Shown here piece by piece: positions 34,696 through 43,437 of a DNA stretch of 64,000 nt. Position numbers and translations under genes: made by a program. The DNA comes from Streptomyces populi (GTDB taxonomy: Bacteria; Actinomycetota; Actinomycetes; Streptomycetales; Streptomycetaceae), in assembly GCF_002911015.1 (NCBI RefSeq), contig NZ_KZ626847.1, forward strand, positions 62,001 to 126,000, read 5' to 3'. How positions within the stretch are numbered: position 1 is the stretch's first letter; the number at the start of each line of letters is the position of its first letter. A model generated the notes under the pieces. The model saw only the letters and a program-made list of their open reading frames with translations, had not been told where the DNA came from and ran no database searches.

Positions 34696-35394
34696 CTACG
34701 GCTCGGCGGACCGTCGGGCGGCCTCGCGCTCACCGGCGCTGACCAGACCGGTCTCGTAGGCGACGATGACGGCCTGGACCCGGTCACGAAGCCCGAGTTT
34801 GGCGAGGATGCGGGCGACGTGGGTCTTGACGGTCGCCTCGGCGAGGTGGAGGCGGGCGGCGAGTTCGGCGTTGCTCAGTCCCCGGGCCAGCAGACCGAGG
34901 ACCTCCAGTTCGCGCGGGGTGAGCGAGGCGAGGTCGCGGTGGAGGGCGGCGGTGTCGCCGCCGTGCCGGGCGAACCGCTTCACGAGGCGGCGGGTGATGG
35001 CGGGCGCGAGAAGGGCGTCGCCGGTACGGACCGTGCGGACGGCCGCGGTCAGCTGCTCGGGGGTGACGTCCTTGAGGAGGAAACCGCTGGCACCGGCGGA
35101 CAGTGCCGCGTAGACGTACCGGTCGAGGTCGAAGGTGGTCAGGATGATGACGCGGGGCTCGTCGGGGGCGCCGGTGAGGATGCGGCGGGTGGCCTCCAGA
35201 CCGTCCATCTCCGGCATCCGGACGTCCATCAGGATCACGTCGGGACGGGTGCGGCGCGCCGCTTCGACGGCTTCGGCACCGTTGGTCGCCTCGGCGACGA
35301 CGCCGATGCCGTCGGCGCGGAGGATCATCCGGAACCCGGTGCGGACCAGGGTCTGGTCGTCGGCCAGGAGCACGCGCGGCGGCTGCTCGGTCAC
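34696..35394 (-). CDS. LuxR-family response regulator (second copy)
   Basis: A 232-residue paralog of the regulator at 8082-8777. The receiver has LLADDQTLVRTGFRMIL, the phospho-Asp in VILMDVRMPEMD (about 55) and LLKDVTPEQL. The HTH has LTPRELEVLGLLARGLSNAE and EATVKTHVARILAKLGLRDR. The start GTG 35394 overlaps the kinase stop by four bases (GTGA), with GGAGG five bases before. Its probable target is the divergent ABC operon at 36917. The end lies 23 bases from the convergent arginase-like gene. Confidence 0.93.
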   Translation of the reverse strand: MTEQPPRVLLADDQTLVRTGFRMILRADGIGVVAEATNGAEAVEAARRTRPDVILMDVRMPEMDGLEATRRILTGAPDEPRVIILTTFDLDRYVYAALSAGASGFLLKDVTPEQLTAAVRTVRTGDALLAPAITRRLVKRFARHGGDTAALHRDLASLTPRELEVLGLLARGLSNAELAARLHLAEATVKTHVARILAKLGLRDRVQAVIVAYETGLVSAGEREAARRSAEP

Positions 35395-36734
35395 GGTGCC
35401 TCCAGAGGGATCAGCGCTTCCACACGGTAGCCGCCGGTCAGGCGTCGGCCGGTGCTCAGCGTCCCGTCGTAGACCGCGAGGCGCTCGCGCAGGCCGATCA
35501 GGCCCCGGCCGTTGCCGGTGGCCGCACCCGTGCCCGGCCGTCCGCCGGTGTCGGTGACTTCCACCCGGAGCCGTTGTGGTCCGTATTCGACGGTGACGCA
35601 GGCGGTGGCGCCGGACGCGTGCTTCACCGTGTTGGTCAGGGCCTCCTGGACCACGCGGTAGGCGGCGAGTCCGACGCCGGGCGGGATCTCGCAGGGCGGT
35701 CCGGTCATGGTCAGCTCGACCGGCAGTCCGGCGTCCCGTACCCGTCCGACGAGCGTGTCGAGCTGGTCCAGGCCGGGCTGCGGGGTCAGCTCCGCCCCGC
35801 TGTCCGCCAGGTCCTCGTCCTCGCTCGCCGGCTCGTCCTCGTCGGTCATGGTGAGCAGGCCCATGACGTGCCGCAGTTCGGTCATGGCCGCCCGGCCGCC
35901 CGCCTCGACGGCGAACAGGGCCTCGGCGGCCTCCTCGGGGTCGGTCTTCATGATCTTGCGGGCGGCACCCGCCTGGATGACCATCACGCTGACGTTGTGC
36001 GTGACGACGTCGTGCAGCTCGCGGGCGATCCTCGCACGCTCGTGCTCCACCGCCCGGCGCAGCGCCTCGGCCTGTTCGCGTTCCAGGGCGGAGAGCCGGG
36101 CCCGGCCCTCGTCGGTCCGGAGCTTCCAGGTGCGCAGTCCCAGCGCGGCGCCCGCCATCGGCACCAGGATCAGCAGGACGATGTACTCGTTGGGGACGAC
36201 CGGTGTCACCGAGTTCCCCGAGGTGCCCACCAGCAGCACCGACACCGGCAGCGCCGCCAGGGTCGCCAACCGGTACGGGCTGTACACGGCGGCGCTGTAG
36301 ACGGCGATGACGAACGCGTACAAGGTCAGCCGCAGAACGCTCTGCGGTGTCGCCAGGGTCGCGGCCGTCACGACGCACAGCACGGTGAGCGGGAAGCTGC
36401 GGCGCAGCGCCAGGGCACCGGAGGCGACGGCTGCGAGCGTCACCATGAAGGCCAGGCCGCCGGGGCCGGACGGGCGCGGCACGACGTACGTCACACCGGG
36501 CGCGATCTCACGCACCACGATGTTGTTCGCGTTGTCGATGCCGTAATAGACCGTGACGACACCGAGCACCAGTGCCACCAGCACGTCGAACCGCCAGGCG
36601 CGACGGCTGAGCCGCAGTGGTGGACCGGCCGGGATCCAGGCATCGCGGACAGCCTCGCGGGCCAGGGTCCGCAACCGCTCCCACGTCGTACGCGCGCTCG
36701 TCACCGGTTCATTGTCGCCGCCGTCCGCACTCAC
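35391..36734 (-). CDS. Sensor histidine kinase (HisKA_3), second copy
   Basis: A 447-residue paralog of the kinase at 8774-10153. The membrane region has about six helices (about 48-205). The phospho-His is in ERARIARELHDVVTHNVSVM (about 241-260), followed by VIQAGAARKIM, identical in pattern to the first copy. The HATPase motifs are VVQEALTNTVKHA and NGRGLIGLRERLAVYDG. It has an acidic insertion DEDEPASEDEDLADSG between the two catalytic parts that the first copy lacks. The start is GTG 36734 behind GAGGCGGA. It is coupled to its regulator and divergent from the ABC genes. Confidence 0.92.
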   Translation of the reverse strand: MSADGGDNEPVTSARTTWERLRTLAREAVRDAWIPAGPPLRLSRRAWRFDVLVALVLGVVTVYYGIDNANNIVVREIAPGVTYVVPRPSGPGGLAFMVTLAAVASGALALRRSFPLTVLCVVTAATLATPQSVLRLTLYAFVIAVYSAAVYSPYRLATLAALPVSVLLVGTSGNSVTPVVPNEYIVLLILVPMAGAALGLRTWKLRTDEGRARLSALEREQAEALRRAVEHERARIARELHDVVTHNVSVMVIQAGAARKIMKTDPEEAAEALFAVEAGGRAAMTELRHVMGLLTMTDEDEPASEDEDLADSGAELTPQPGLDQLDTLVGRVRDAGLPVELTMTGPPCEIPPGVGLAAYRVVQEALTNTVKHASGATACVTVEYGPQRLRVEVTDTGGRPGTGAATGNGRGLIGLRERLAVYDGTLSTGRRLTGGYRVEALIPLEAP

Positions 36735-36916
36735 GGAGTCCGCCTCGGCGACCGTTTCCGGCGTCCCGCCTGCATCGGACGCCTACATCGAAAGGATGAC
36801 GTTCCGGGAGGTCATCCCGATGCGGTACGGCAAGGGGTCCGGGCGGGCGACGCGTTCGGGCCGGCCGGGCTCCTAGCGTCCGACGGGTCCGATCCCCGTA
36901 CCGAAGGAGCCCTTTC

Positions 36917-37621
36917 ATGACCACGCCGGTGATCGAACTGTGCGAGGTGAGCCGACGCCACGACGACGGACCGCCCGCCGTGGACGACGTCTCGCTGACC
37001 GTGCGGCCCGGCGAGGCCGTCGCGATCCTCGGCCCGTCCGGCAGCGGCAAGTCCACCCTGCTCAACCTGATCGCGGGGCTGGACCGTCCGGACTCGGGGA
37101 CCGTCACCGTGGACGGAGTGCGCGTGGACCGGTTGGGGGAGGCCGCGTCGGCGCTCTACCGGCGGTCGAAGATCGGCATGGTCTTCCAGTTCTTCAACCT
37201 GCTCGACGATCTGACCGTGGCCGACAACGTCGTCCTGCCCGCGCGGCTCGCCGGTACGGCACGGGCCGAGGCCGACCGCCGAGCGGCCGAACTCTTGGAG
37301 GACCTCGGCATCGACCGGCACGCCGGCGCCTACCCCGGGCGGCTGTCCGGTGGCGAGCGGCAGCGCGTCGCGGTGGCACGGGCGCTGATGAACAGGCCGC
37401 CGCTGCTGCTGGCCGACGAGCCGACCGGAGCCCTGGACACGGCTGCCGGACAGGACGTCAGCAGGCTGCTCCGCGACCTCCACGCAGAGGGCCAGACCAT
37501 CGTCCTGGTCACCCACGACCTGGCGCTCGCCCGGTCCTGCACCCGGCGGACGGTCCGGATCGGCGACGGCCGGATCACCGAGGACGTCGACTCGCGAGCC
37601 GCCGCCGAGGCCGCCCGATGA
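36917..37621 (+). CDS. ABC transporter ATP-binding protein, second copy
   Basis: A 234-residue MacB/LolD-type ATPase, close paralog of the one at 10375. Walker A GPSGSGKSTLLNL, GMVFQFFNLLDDLTVADN, signature LSGGERQRVAVARALMN, Walker B LLLADEPTGALD and H-loop VTHD are all present. ATG 36917 has GAAGGAG eight bases upstream. The stop overlaps the permease start (ATGA). It is likely controlled by the divergent kinase/regulator pair. Confidence 0.93.
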   Translation: MTTPVIELCEVSRRHDDGPPAVDDVSLTVRPGEAVAILGPSGSGKSTLLNLIAGLDRPDSGTVTVDGVRVDRLGEAASALYRRSKIGMVFQFFNLLDDLTVADNVVLPARLAGTARAEADRRAAELLEDLGIDRHAGAYPGRLSGGERQRVAVARALMNRPPLLLADEPTGALDTAAGQDVSRLLRDLHAEGQTIVLVTHDLALARSCTRRTVRIGDGRITEDVDSRAAAEAAR

Positions 37622-39963
37622 GCGCGCTCGGCAAGGTGGTGCGCTCCGGGGTGGCACGACGCCGGGTGCAGACCCTGGTGATCGGGCTCACCACACTGAT
37701 GGCGGTGGCCGCCGCAGTCCTCGGCGGAACGCTGACGGTGGTCTCCGACGCACCCTTCGACGACGCCTTCGCCAGGCAGCACGGCGCGCATCTGTCCCTC
37801 CGGTTCGACGCGGGCAAGGTGAGCGCGGGGCAGTTGTCGGCGTCCGGGGACACCGAGGAGGTGAGCGCGGCGGCCGGACCGTTCCCCACGGCGACGGTCA
37901 CCCCGCGGGCGGACAAGGAGGGCCCGGGGTGGCCCATGACCGTCGTCGGCCGCAGTGGTCCCGGCCGGGACGTGGACGAGGTGGCGCTGCTCGACGGACG
38001 GTGGCCGGTCCGGGCCGGCGAGATCGTGCTGTCCGCCGATTCCCCGCTCATCCCTGAACCGGGAAGGAGAATCGCCCTCGCCCGACCGTCCGGCGTTCCG
38101 ACCCTGACGGTGGTCGGTGTCGCCCGGTCGGTCACGCGGACCGCCGACGCCTGGGTGCTTCCGTCCCAGATGCCGGCGCTCACCGAGCCCGGCAGCGGCG
38201 GCTACCAGATGCTCTACCGCTTCACCCGGGCGGGCACCGCCGCGCGGATCATCGCGGGCGGCAAGGCCGTGACGGCATCCCTGCCGCAGAAGGCGGCCGT
38301 CGGCGAACAGTCATGGCTGACCGCCAAGAAGAACGCCGAGCGCGACACAGCCCTCTACGTCCCGTTCCTCGTCGCGTTCGGCGCCCTGGGTCTGATCATG
38401 TCGGTGCTCGTCGTCGGCAACGTCGTCGCGTCGGCCGTCGGCGCGGGAACGCGCCGGATCGGCATCCTCAAGGCCGTCGGCTTCACCCCGGCCCAGGTCG
38501 TACGGGCCCATGTCGGCCAGGCGCTGGTCCCGGCCGCGGCCGGCACGGGACTCGGTGTCCTCGCGGGCCATCTGTTCGCCGTGCCCGTACTGGCCGAGGC
38601 GGAGGACGCGTACGGCACCTCGTCCCTGGCCGTCGCCCCCTGGGTCGACCTGGCGGTGATCGCCGGGGTGCTCGGCCTGGTGGCGGCGACCGCGTGGGCG
38701 AGCGCCTTGCGGGCGGGCCGGCTGCGTACGGTCGACGCCCTCGCCGTCGGGCGTAACGCCTCGGCGGAGCGCGGTCGGTGGGCGGTCCGGCTGGCCGGCC
38801 GGCTGCCGTTGCCGCAGCCGGTCGCGCTGGGTCTGGCCCGGCCCTTCGCCAGGCCCGCCCGCGCGCTGGCCATGGGCACGGCGGTGCTGTTCGGCACGGT
38901 CGCCGTCACGTTCACGGTGGGAATGGGCGCCTCGCTCGGCGAAGTGATGAAGGCCAAGGCCCATGACGTCGCCGATGTGACCGTGCCCGAGCCGCTGCCG
39001 GACTTCGGCCCCGGAGGTCCTGTCGCCGACAGGCCGCGGGCCGATCCCGCCGCGGTCGCCGCGGCCGTCGAGGCCGCCCCCGGCACCGGGAAGTACTACA
39101 GCGCCGCGACCGTACGGGCCACCGTGTCCGGCCTCACCGGCATCGCCCATGTGATCGCCTTCACCGGCGACGCCTCCTGGGGCGGCTACACGATGGTCGA
39201 GGGCCGCTGGATCGACAAGCCCGGCGAGGCGGTGGTCCCCACCCCCTTCCTGACCGCCACCGGCACCCGCATCGGCGACACCGTCACCCTCGGCGGCCTC
39301 GCCGAGCCGGTCACGGTCCGGATCGTCGGCGAGGTCCTCGACCCCCGCAACGACGGCATGCAGGTCTTCACCGACGTCCGCACCCTCGCGTCCGCCCGTC
39401 CCGATCTGACGGACACGAGCCACCACATCGCGGTCACCTCCGGCACCGACGTCGCCGCCTACGTCGACGCGCTGAACAAGGACCTGACACCGCTGGGTGC
39501 CACCGCCCGGGCCGGTGGGCTCGACGGCGGCAGTGACATGGTCGTCACGCTCGACGCGCTCTCCGCGACCCTCACGTCGATGCTCGTCGCCGTCGCCGCG
39601 CTCGGCGTCCTCAACGGCGTGCTGCTCGACACCCGCGAGCGGGTCCGGGAGATCGGGGTGCACAAGGCACTGGGCATGACACCCCGGCAGACCGTCACGA
39701 TGGTCATCACCTCGGTCGTCGTGACCGGGCTCGTCGCGGGGGCGCTCGGTGTGCCGCTCGGCGTGACCGTGCACGGCTGGGTCATGCCCGCGATGGGCGA
39801 GAGCGCGGGGCTGCGCCTGCCCGATTCCGTCATCGCCGTCTACCACGGAGCCGAACTCCTCCCGCTCGCACTCGGCGGCCTGCTCATCGCCGCCCTGGGC
39901 GCGCTCCTGCCCGCCGGCTGGGCCGCGAGAACCCGGACCGCCACGGCCCTGCGCACCGAATAG
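37618..39963 (+). CDS. FtsX-domain ABC permease, second copy
   Basis: A 781-residue paralog of the permease at 11064. It starts SALGKVVRSGVARRRVQTLV, nearly the same as the first copy. It has two FtsX units, each with an extracytoplasmic domain and C-terminal helices. The FtsX-type motifs are GILKAVGFTPAQVVRAHVGQ and IGVHKALGMTPRQTVTMV. The Gly/Pro/Gln linker of the first copy is absent here, so the two probably diverged long ago. It begins by ATGA overlap with the ATPase. A strong terminator follows. Confidence 0.92.
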   Translation: MSALGKVVRSGVARRRVQTLVIGLTTLMAVAAAVLGGTLTVVSDAPFDDAFARQHGAHLSLRFDAGKVSAGQLSASGDTEEVSAAAGPFPTATVTPRADKEGPGWPMTVVGRSGPGRDVDEVALLDGRWPVRAGEIVLSADSPLIPEPGRRIALARPSGVPTLTVVGVARSVTRTADAWVLPSQMPALTEPGSGGYQMLYRFTRAGTAARIIAGGKAVTASLPQKAAVGEQSWLTAKKNAERDTALYVPFLVAFGALGLIMSVLVVGNVVASAVGAGTRRIGILKAVGFTPAQVVRAHVGQALVPAAAGTGLGVLAGHLFAVPVLAEAEDAYGTSSLAVAPWVDLAVIAGVLGLVAATAWASALRAGRLRTVDALAVGRNASAERGRWAVRLAGRLPLPQPVALGLARPFARPARALAMGTAVLFGTVAVTFTVGMGASLGEVMKAKAHDVADVTVPEPLPDFGPGGPVADRPRADPAAVAAAVEAAPGTGKYYSAATVRATVSGLTGIAHVIAFTGDASWGGYTMVEGRWIDKPGEAVVPTPFLTATGTRIGDTVTLGGLAEPVTVRIVGEVLDPRNDGMQVFTDVRTLASARPDLTDTSHHIAVTSGTDVAAYVDALNKDLTPLGATARAGGLDGGSDMVVTLDALSATLTSMLVAVAALGVLNGVLLDTRERVREIGVHKALGMTPRQTVTMVITSVVVTGLVAGALGVPLGVTVHGWVMPAMGESAGLRLPDSVIAVYHGAELLPLALGGLLIAALGALLPAGWAARTRTATALRTE

Positions 39964-39967
39964 AGGG

Positions 39968-40027
39968 CCGGCCCCGGCGGAACACTGCCGGCCCGCGGTG
40001 GTGACGGCAGTGCTCCGCCGGGGCCGG
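39968..40027. terminator. Long hairpin terminator between convergent genes
   Basis: Arms of 23 bases (39968-39990 and 40005-40027), starting CCGGCCCCGGCGGA, pair with a single mismatch around a 14-base loop. It lies between the second ABC permease and the convergent oxidoreductase gene. Confidence 0.8.
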
Positions 40028-40039
40028 TGCCGCCGTCCG

Positions 40040-41014
40040 TCAGACGGTGATGACGACCTTCGAGCGCGCGTGCTCCCCTTCGAGGTAACGGATGGCTTCG
40101 GGCGCTTCGCCCAAGGGGTAGGTGCGGTCGATGGCGGGGACGAGTTTTCCCGACCCGGCGAGTTCCCCCAGCGCCGCCAGGTTCTCCCTGCTCGGTGTCG
40201 CGGTGAGGACGAACAGCCGGTGGCGGGCGAAGCGTGACATCACCTGCCCCCTGAGGAGGAGGCCCATCGGCCCGACCACACTCCCGCCCTCGAACACGCC
40301 CCCACCGGAGAGGACGAGCGTCCCGGTGGGTTTCAGCGCGCGGCGGAACCCGGTCAGCGAATGGTTTCCCACCAGGTCGAACACGACGTCGTACCGCCGT
40401 CCGATCCGGGTGAAGTCCTCCCGGGTGTAGTCGACGAGGTGGTCCGCGCCGAGCGACCTGACCAGGTCCGTGTTTCTCGTACTGCACACACCGGTCACCT
40501 CCGCGCCGAACGCCTTGGCGATCTGTACGGCGAAGGTGCCCACCCCGCCCGACGCGCCGTTGATCAGCACCTCCTGGCCCGGCCGCACCCCTCCCAGGTC
40601 GCGCAGGCCCATCAGCGCGGTGTTCCCCGCCAGCGGCAACGCGGCCGCCTGCTCGAACGACAGCCCGGCCGGTTTCGGCTCCACCGCGCTGTCCGGGGCA
40701 CACACGAACTCGGCGAAGGCGGCGTCGGCCTCGCCGAACACCTCGTCGCCGGGACGGAACCGCTTCACGTTCCTGCCCACCGCTTCCACCCGGCCCGCGA
40801 AATCCGTGCCCCGGATCTTCGTCTTCGGGCCGTTCAGCCCGAGCCCCAGGCGCGCCAGGTACGGATCGCCCCGCATGAGGTGCCAGTCGCGCGCGTTGAC
40901 CGCGGCGGCGCGCACTCGGACGAGCACCCCGTCGTCGGCGACGGCCGGCGCGTCGACCTCCCTGAGTTTCAGGACATCGGGTGAGCCGTACCGGTCCTGG
41001 ACGATCGCCTTCAT
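40040..41014 (-). CDS. Zinc-less MDR/quinone-oxidoreductase-type NAD(P)-dependent dehydrogenase
   Basis: A 324-residue medium-chain dehydrogenase. It has the GroES-like N-terminus (MKAIVQDRYGSPDVLKLREV, NARDWHLMRGDPYLARLGL) and the Rossmann motif VLINGASGGVGTFAVQIAKAFGAEV (about 147-170), with SLGADHLVDY after it. The zinc-ligand Cys/His set of true alcohol dehydrogenases is absent, as in quinone oxidoreductases. It likely reduces quinones or enones using NADPH. The start is ATG 41014 with GGAGG five bases upstream. It is monocistronic. Confidence 0.9.
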   Translation of the reverse strand: MKAIVQDRYGSPDVLKLREVDAPAVADDGVLVRVRAAAVNARDWHLMRGDPYLARLGLGLNGPKTKIRGTDFAGRVEAVGRNVKRFRPGDEVFGEADAAFAEFVCAPDSAVEPKPAGLSFEQAAALPLAGNTALMGLRDLGGVRPGQEVLINGASGGVGTFAVQIAKAFGAEVTGVCSTRNTDLVRSLGADHLVDYTREDFTRIGRRYDVVFDLVGNHSLTGFRRALKPTGTLVLSGGGVFEGGSVVGPMGLLLRGQVMSRFARHRLFVLTATPSRENLAALGELAGSGKLVPAIDRTYPLGEAPEAIRYLEGEHARSKVVITV

Positions 41015-41568
41015 CGGTCCTCCGTGGCGAACGAGTTCGGTGCGGAACGGGTGGCTGAGCGGAAGTCCAGCACCCCTCACGAGGGTAGGCAAGGGACCGC
41101 GGCACGGGTATCGGGGCGAACCCCTAGGGCGTGTTTCGAAAGTAGCGTCGTCCGCCCGGAGGGCGGGGCTCGCGGCGTCTGGTGCGGTGCATCGCAAGGC
41201 GGAGGGTCGCCCGCGTACTGGGTGTACTCGGGTGATCCCGACAACGCGGCGTGGGGGTACCCCCTGCTCGAAGAGCTTGGGGGAGCCGTGCCAGGCGTCG
41301 CGAGCCAGACGGGACTTTCGAAACACGCCCTAGGTGACACGTGGGACATGGTGGGGGTGTGGGCGACGCACCGCCCGAGGCCCTCGAGTTCCCGGGAGGC
41401 GGTCAGCCGCCCTGGCCGGCGTTTCCGACCCCCAGGCCCCCCGGCCCGGCACGCCGTTCCGCTCGACCGGGCCGTAATACAGGGCTGTTACACATGCCGT
41501 CAGACACGACACATGCCGCTGGACACGACCTACGCCACCGGCGAGGCGCCGCCCCGGGGGGACACGGG
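41015..41568. other. Non-coding region carrying a MITE-like element
   Basis: About 550 bases between two minus-strand genes. A 212-base element with perfect 21-base terminal inverted repeats fills 41123-41334. No gene is recognisable left or right of it. Confidence 0.6.
41123..41334. mobile_element. MITE-like element with 21-bp terminal inverted repeats
   Basis: The two ends are perfect inverted repeats of 21 bases: left 41123-41143 begins CCTAGGGCGTGTTTCGAAAG and right 41314-41334 is its exact complement. The 190-base interior codes for nothing and includes the palindrome GGGGGTACCCCC at 41253-41264 plus GAAGAGCTTGGGGGAG. The palindromic CCTAGG ends may contain the target duplication. It could be mobilised by a transposase elsewhere; none is in the window. 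Confidence 0.75.
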
Positions 41569-42573
41569 TCACCGTGCGTCGCGCAGCCGGAGGAGGTAGG
41601 TCGCGGTCAGCGCGACGGCACGGTCCGTGTCCCGAGACAGTTCCACGAGCGCGTGGGACACCCTCGTCCCCGGGATGCCCGCCAGTGCCTGGGTCAGCCG
41701 TCCGCGTGCGGATGCCCGCGTGGTGGGGCGGGCGAGCCGGTCGAGGAGCCCGGCCGCGAGCCGGTCCGCCGTGGCGTCGTCGCCCGCCAGCACGCTCAGG
41801 GCGTCGGCCGCGTCCGTGTCGTTGCGCCCCTCCACGATCATGTCGACGAGCGTCGGGACCGCGTCGGCCACGCCTCGTGCGCCGAGCGCCAGAGCCGCAT
41901 GCCCGCGGACCACGGGGTCGGGGCTCGCCAGGGCGGTCCGCAGCTGCGCGGTGGCCTCGGCGCCGGGCATCTCGGCGAGCGACCGGACGGCCCGTTCCCG
42001 TACCGCGGCCACCGGGGAGTCCAGGCCCTTCGCGAGCAGCGCCGGGCCGCGGTCGCCGGAGCGCGCCAGTGCCCAGCGAAGGGCCCCGGCGACGTTCGGC
42101 TCCGTCTCGCTCAGCGCCGCCTCGACCAGGGCCTCCACCGGCACCGGAACCTCGCCGGACGAGGAGAGCGCCGCTCGCTGGCGCGCGTCGGCGTTCTTCG
42201 AGGCCAACGCCTGTAGGAGCGCGACGACCTGGAGCACGTCCTCCCAGTCGGCCGGCTCCGCGGCCCGGATCCTGTCCAGCCGCGTGAGCAACTCGGTCTC
42301 CGCCTCGATGCGTTCGCGGGTCCGGCCGATGAGGTTCTCGACGAGTGACGAGGGCGCGAAGCCGGGATCGTCGAGCGCCCGTCCGATCTCGCGCAGCGAC
42401 AGCCCCAGCGACCGCAGGCTCTCGATGTGGAAGATCCGCCGGATGTCCTGGCCGGAGTACTCCCGGTAGCCGGAGCCGGTGCGTCCCGAAGGGCGCACCA
42501 GACCGAGCGACTCGTAATGCCGCAGCATGCGGGCACTGACGCCGGACCGTCGCGCCACCTCACCGATCAACAC
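41569..42573 (-). CDS. MerR-family regulator with C-terminal HEAT repeats
   Basis: A 334-residue protein. The N-terminal MerR winged helix (LIGEVARRSGVSARMLRHYE, LGLVRPSGRTGSGYREYSGQ, DIRRIFHIESLRSLGLSLRE) is followed by a coiled-coil (about 75-110). An alpha-helical region (about 125-330) made of HEAT-like units such as VAAVRERAVRSLAEMPGAEA and DPVVRGHAALALGARGVADA completes it. No Cys cluster for metal sensing is present, so the ligand probably binds the HEAT part or comes from a partner. The GTG start at 42573 lies three bases after the stop of another HEAT-repeat gene, with GGGAGGG in front. The pair is an operon. Confidence 0.88.
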   Translation of the reverse strand: MLIGEVARRSGVSARMLRHYESLGLVRPSGRTGSGYREYSGQDIRRIFHIESLRSLGLSLREIGRALDDPGFAPSSLVENLIGRTRERIEAETELLTRLDRIRAAEPADWEDVLQVVALLQALASKNADARQRAALSSSGEVPVPVEALVEAALSETEPNVAGALRWALARSGDRGPALLAKGLDSPVAAVRERAVRSLAEMPGAEATAQLRTALASPDPVVRGHAALALGARGVADAVPTLVDMIVEGRNDTDAADALSVLAGDDATADRLAAGLLDRLARPTTRASARGRLTQALAGIPGTRVSHALVELSRDTDRAVALTATYLLRLRDAR

Positions 42574-42576
42574 GCC

Positions 42577-43266
42577 CTATCGTCCCTCCCGGTCCGGCCC
42601 GTCGAGGACCGCGACGCGCTTCGCCTCCTCGATCGCGAGCTCGAAACCGGCGTCCGGGTCGCGCAGCAGCCGCTGCGTGGCGAGCGCGTGGGCACGCACC
42701 TGCGGCTCGGACGCCGTGGTCGCGGCGTGCACCACCGGCACCATCGCCTCTCCCAGTGCCACCAGGGCCTGGCTGAGACTCAGCTGCGTCTCCCGCCCGC
42801 CACGCCCGAGTTGCGTCGCCAGCAGCGTGGCCAGTGCGGCCTCCTCGCCCTCGGGCACGAGCACGACCGCGGTCCGCCAGGCGCTCCGTGCGACCTCGTC
42901 CTCGCTGTCGGACAGCAGCGCGGGCGTGATCGCCGGCCACGCCCTCCGGTCCCCGATCTTGGACAGTGTGTGCAGGGCCTGGCTCCGTGCCTGCGCGTGG
43001 TCCGAGCGGACTTCGCGGAGCAGCGCGGGAAGCGTCACGGACACCGGGTGGCGGGTGAGTGCCCAGGTCAGCATGTCGCGGACGAAGAAGTCGGGCTCGA
43101 TCGCGCACCGGTGGACGAGACCGGCGACGAACCGTGGGCCGGGTGCCGCGCCGGCCGCCATGGCGGCCCGGAGCCGCACCGACGAGCGGCCGTCCTCGAG
43201 CCCCCGGAGAATTCGTACCGCATCCGCATCCGCATCCGTGTCCTGGTCCTGTCCCGTGACCGTCAT
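42577..43266 (-). CDS. HEAT-repeat protein
   Basis: A 229-residue all-helical protein with HEAT units (for example SSVRLRAAMAAGAAPGPRFV, AQARSQALHTLSKIGDRRAW, PQVRAHALATQRLLRDPDAG). It begins MTVTGQDQDTDADADAVRIL at ATG 43266, chosen because AGGAGGTGG precedes it by six bases. It resembles the C-terminal half of the MerR protein encoded immediately downstream, so the two may have arisen by duplication and may form a complex. It has no catalytic motif. Confidence 0.85.
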   Translation of the reverse strand: MTVTGQDQDTDADADAVRILRGLEDGRSSVRLRAAMAAGAAPGPRFVAGLVHRCAIEPDFFVRDMLTWALTRHPVSVTLPALLREVRSDHAQARSQALHTLSKIGDRRAWPAITPALLSDSEDEVARSAWRTAVVLVPEGEEAALATLLATQLGRGGRETQLSLSQALVALGEAMVPVVHAATTASEPQVRAHALATQRLLRDPDAGFELAIEEAKRVAVLDGPDREGR

Positions 43267-43437
43267 CGAGACCACCTCCTCGGCGAGCAGTGAAGACCTT
43301 GTCACCGTGTCAAGGTCAAGCGTCCTGCCCAGCCCGGCCCCGCTCAGTCACGACTCGCCCCGCACCCGGTTCGTCCCGCGCGGCGGCGCGAGGGCGCACG
43401 CCCGGTGTCCTCGGGGCGATGCCCGAGGTCCGTGGGT

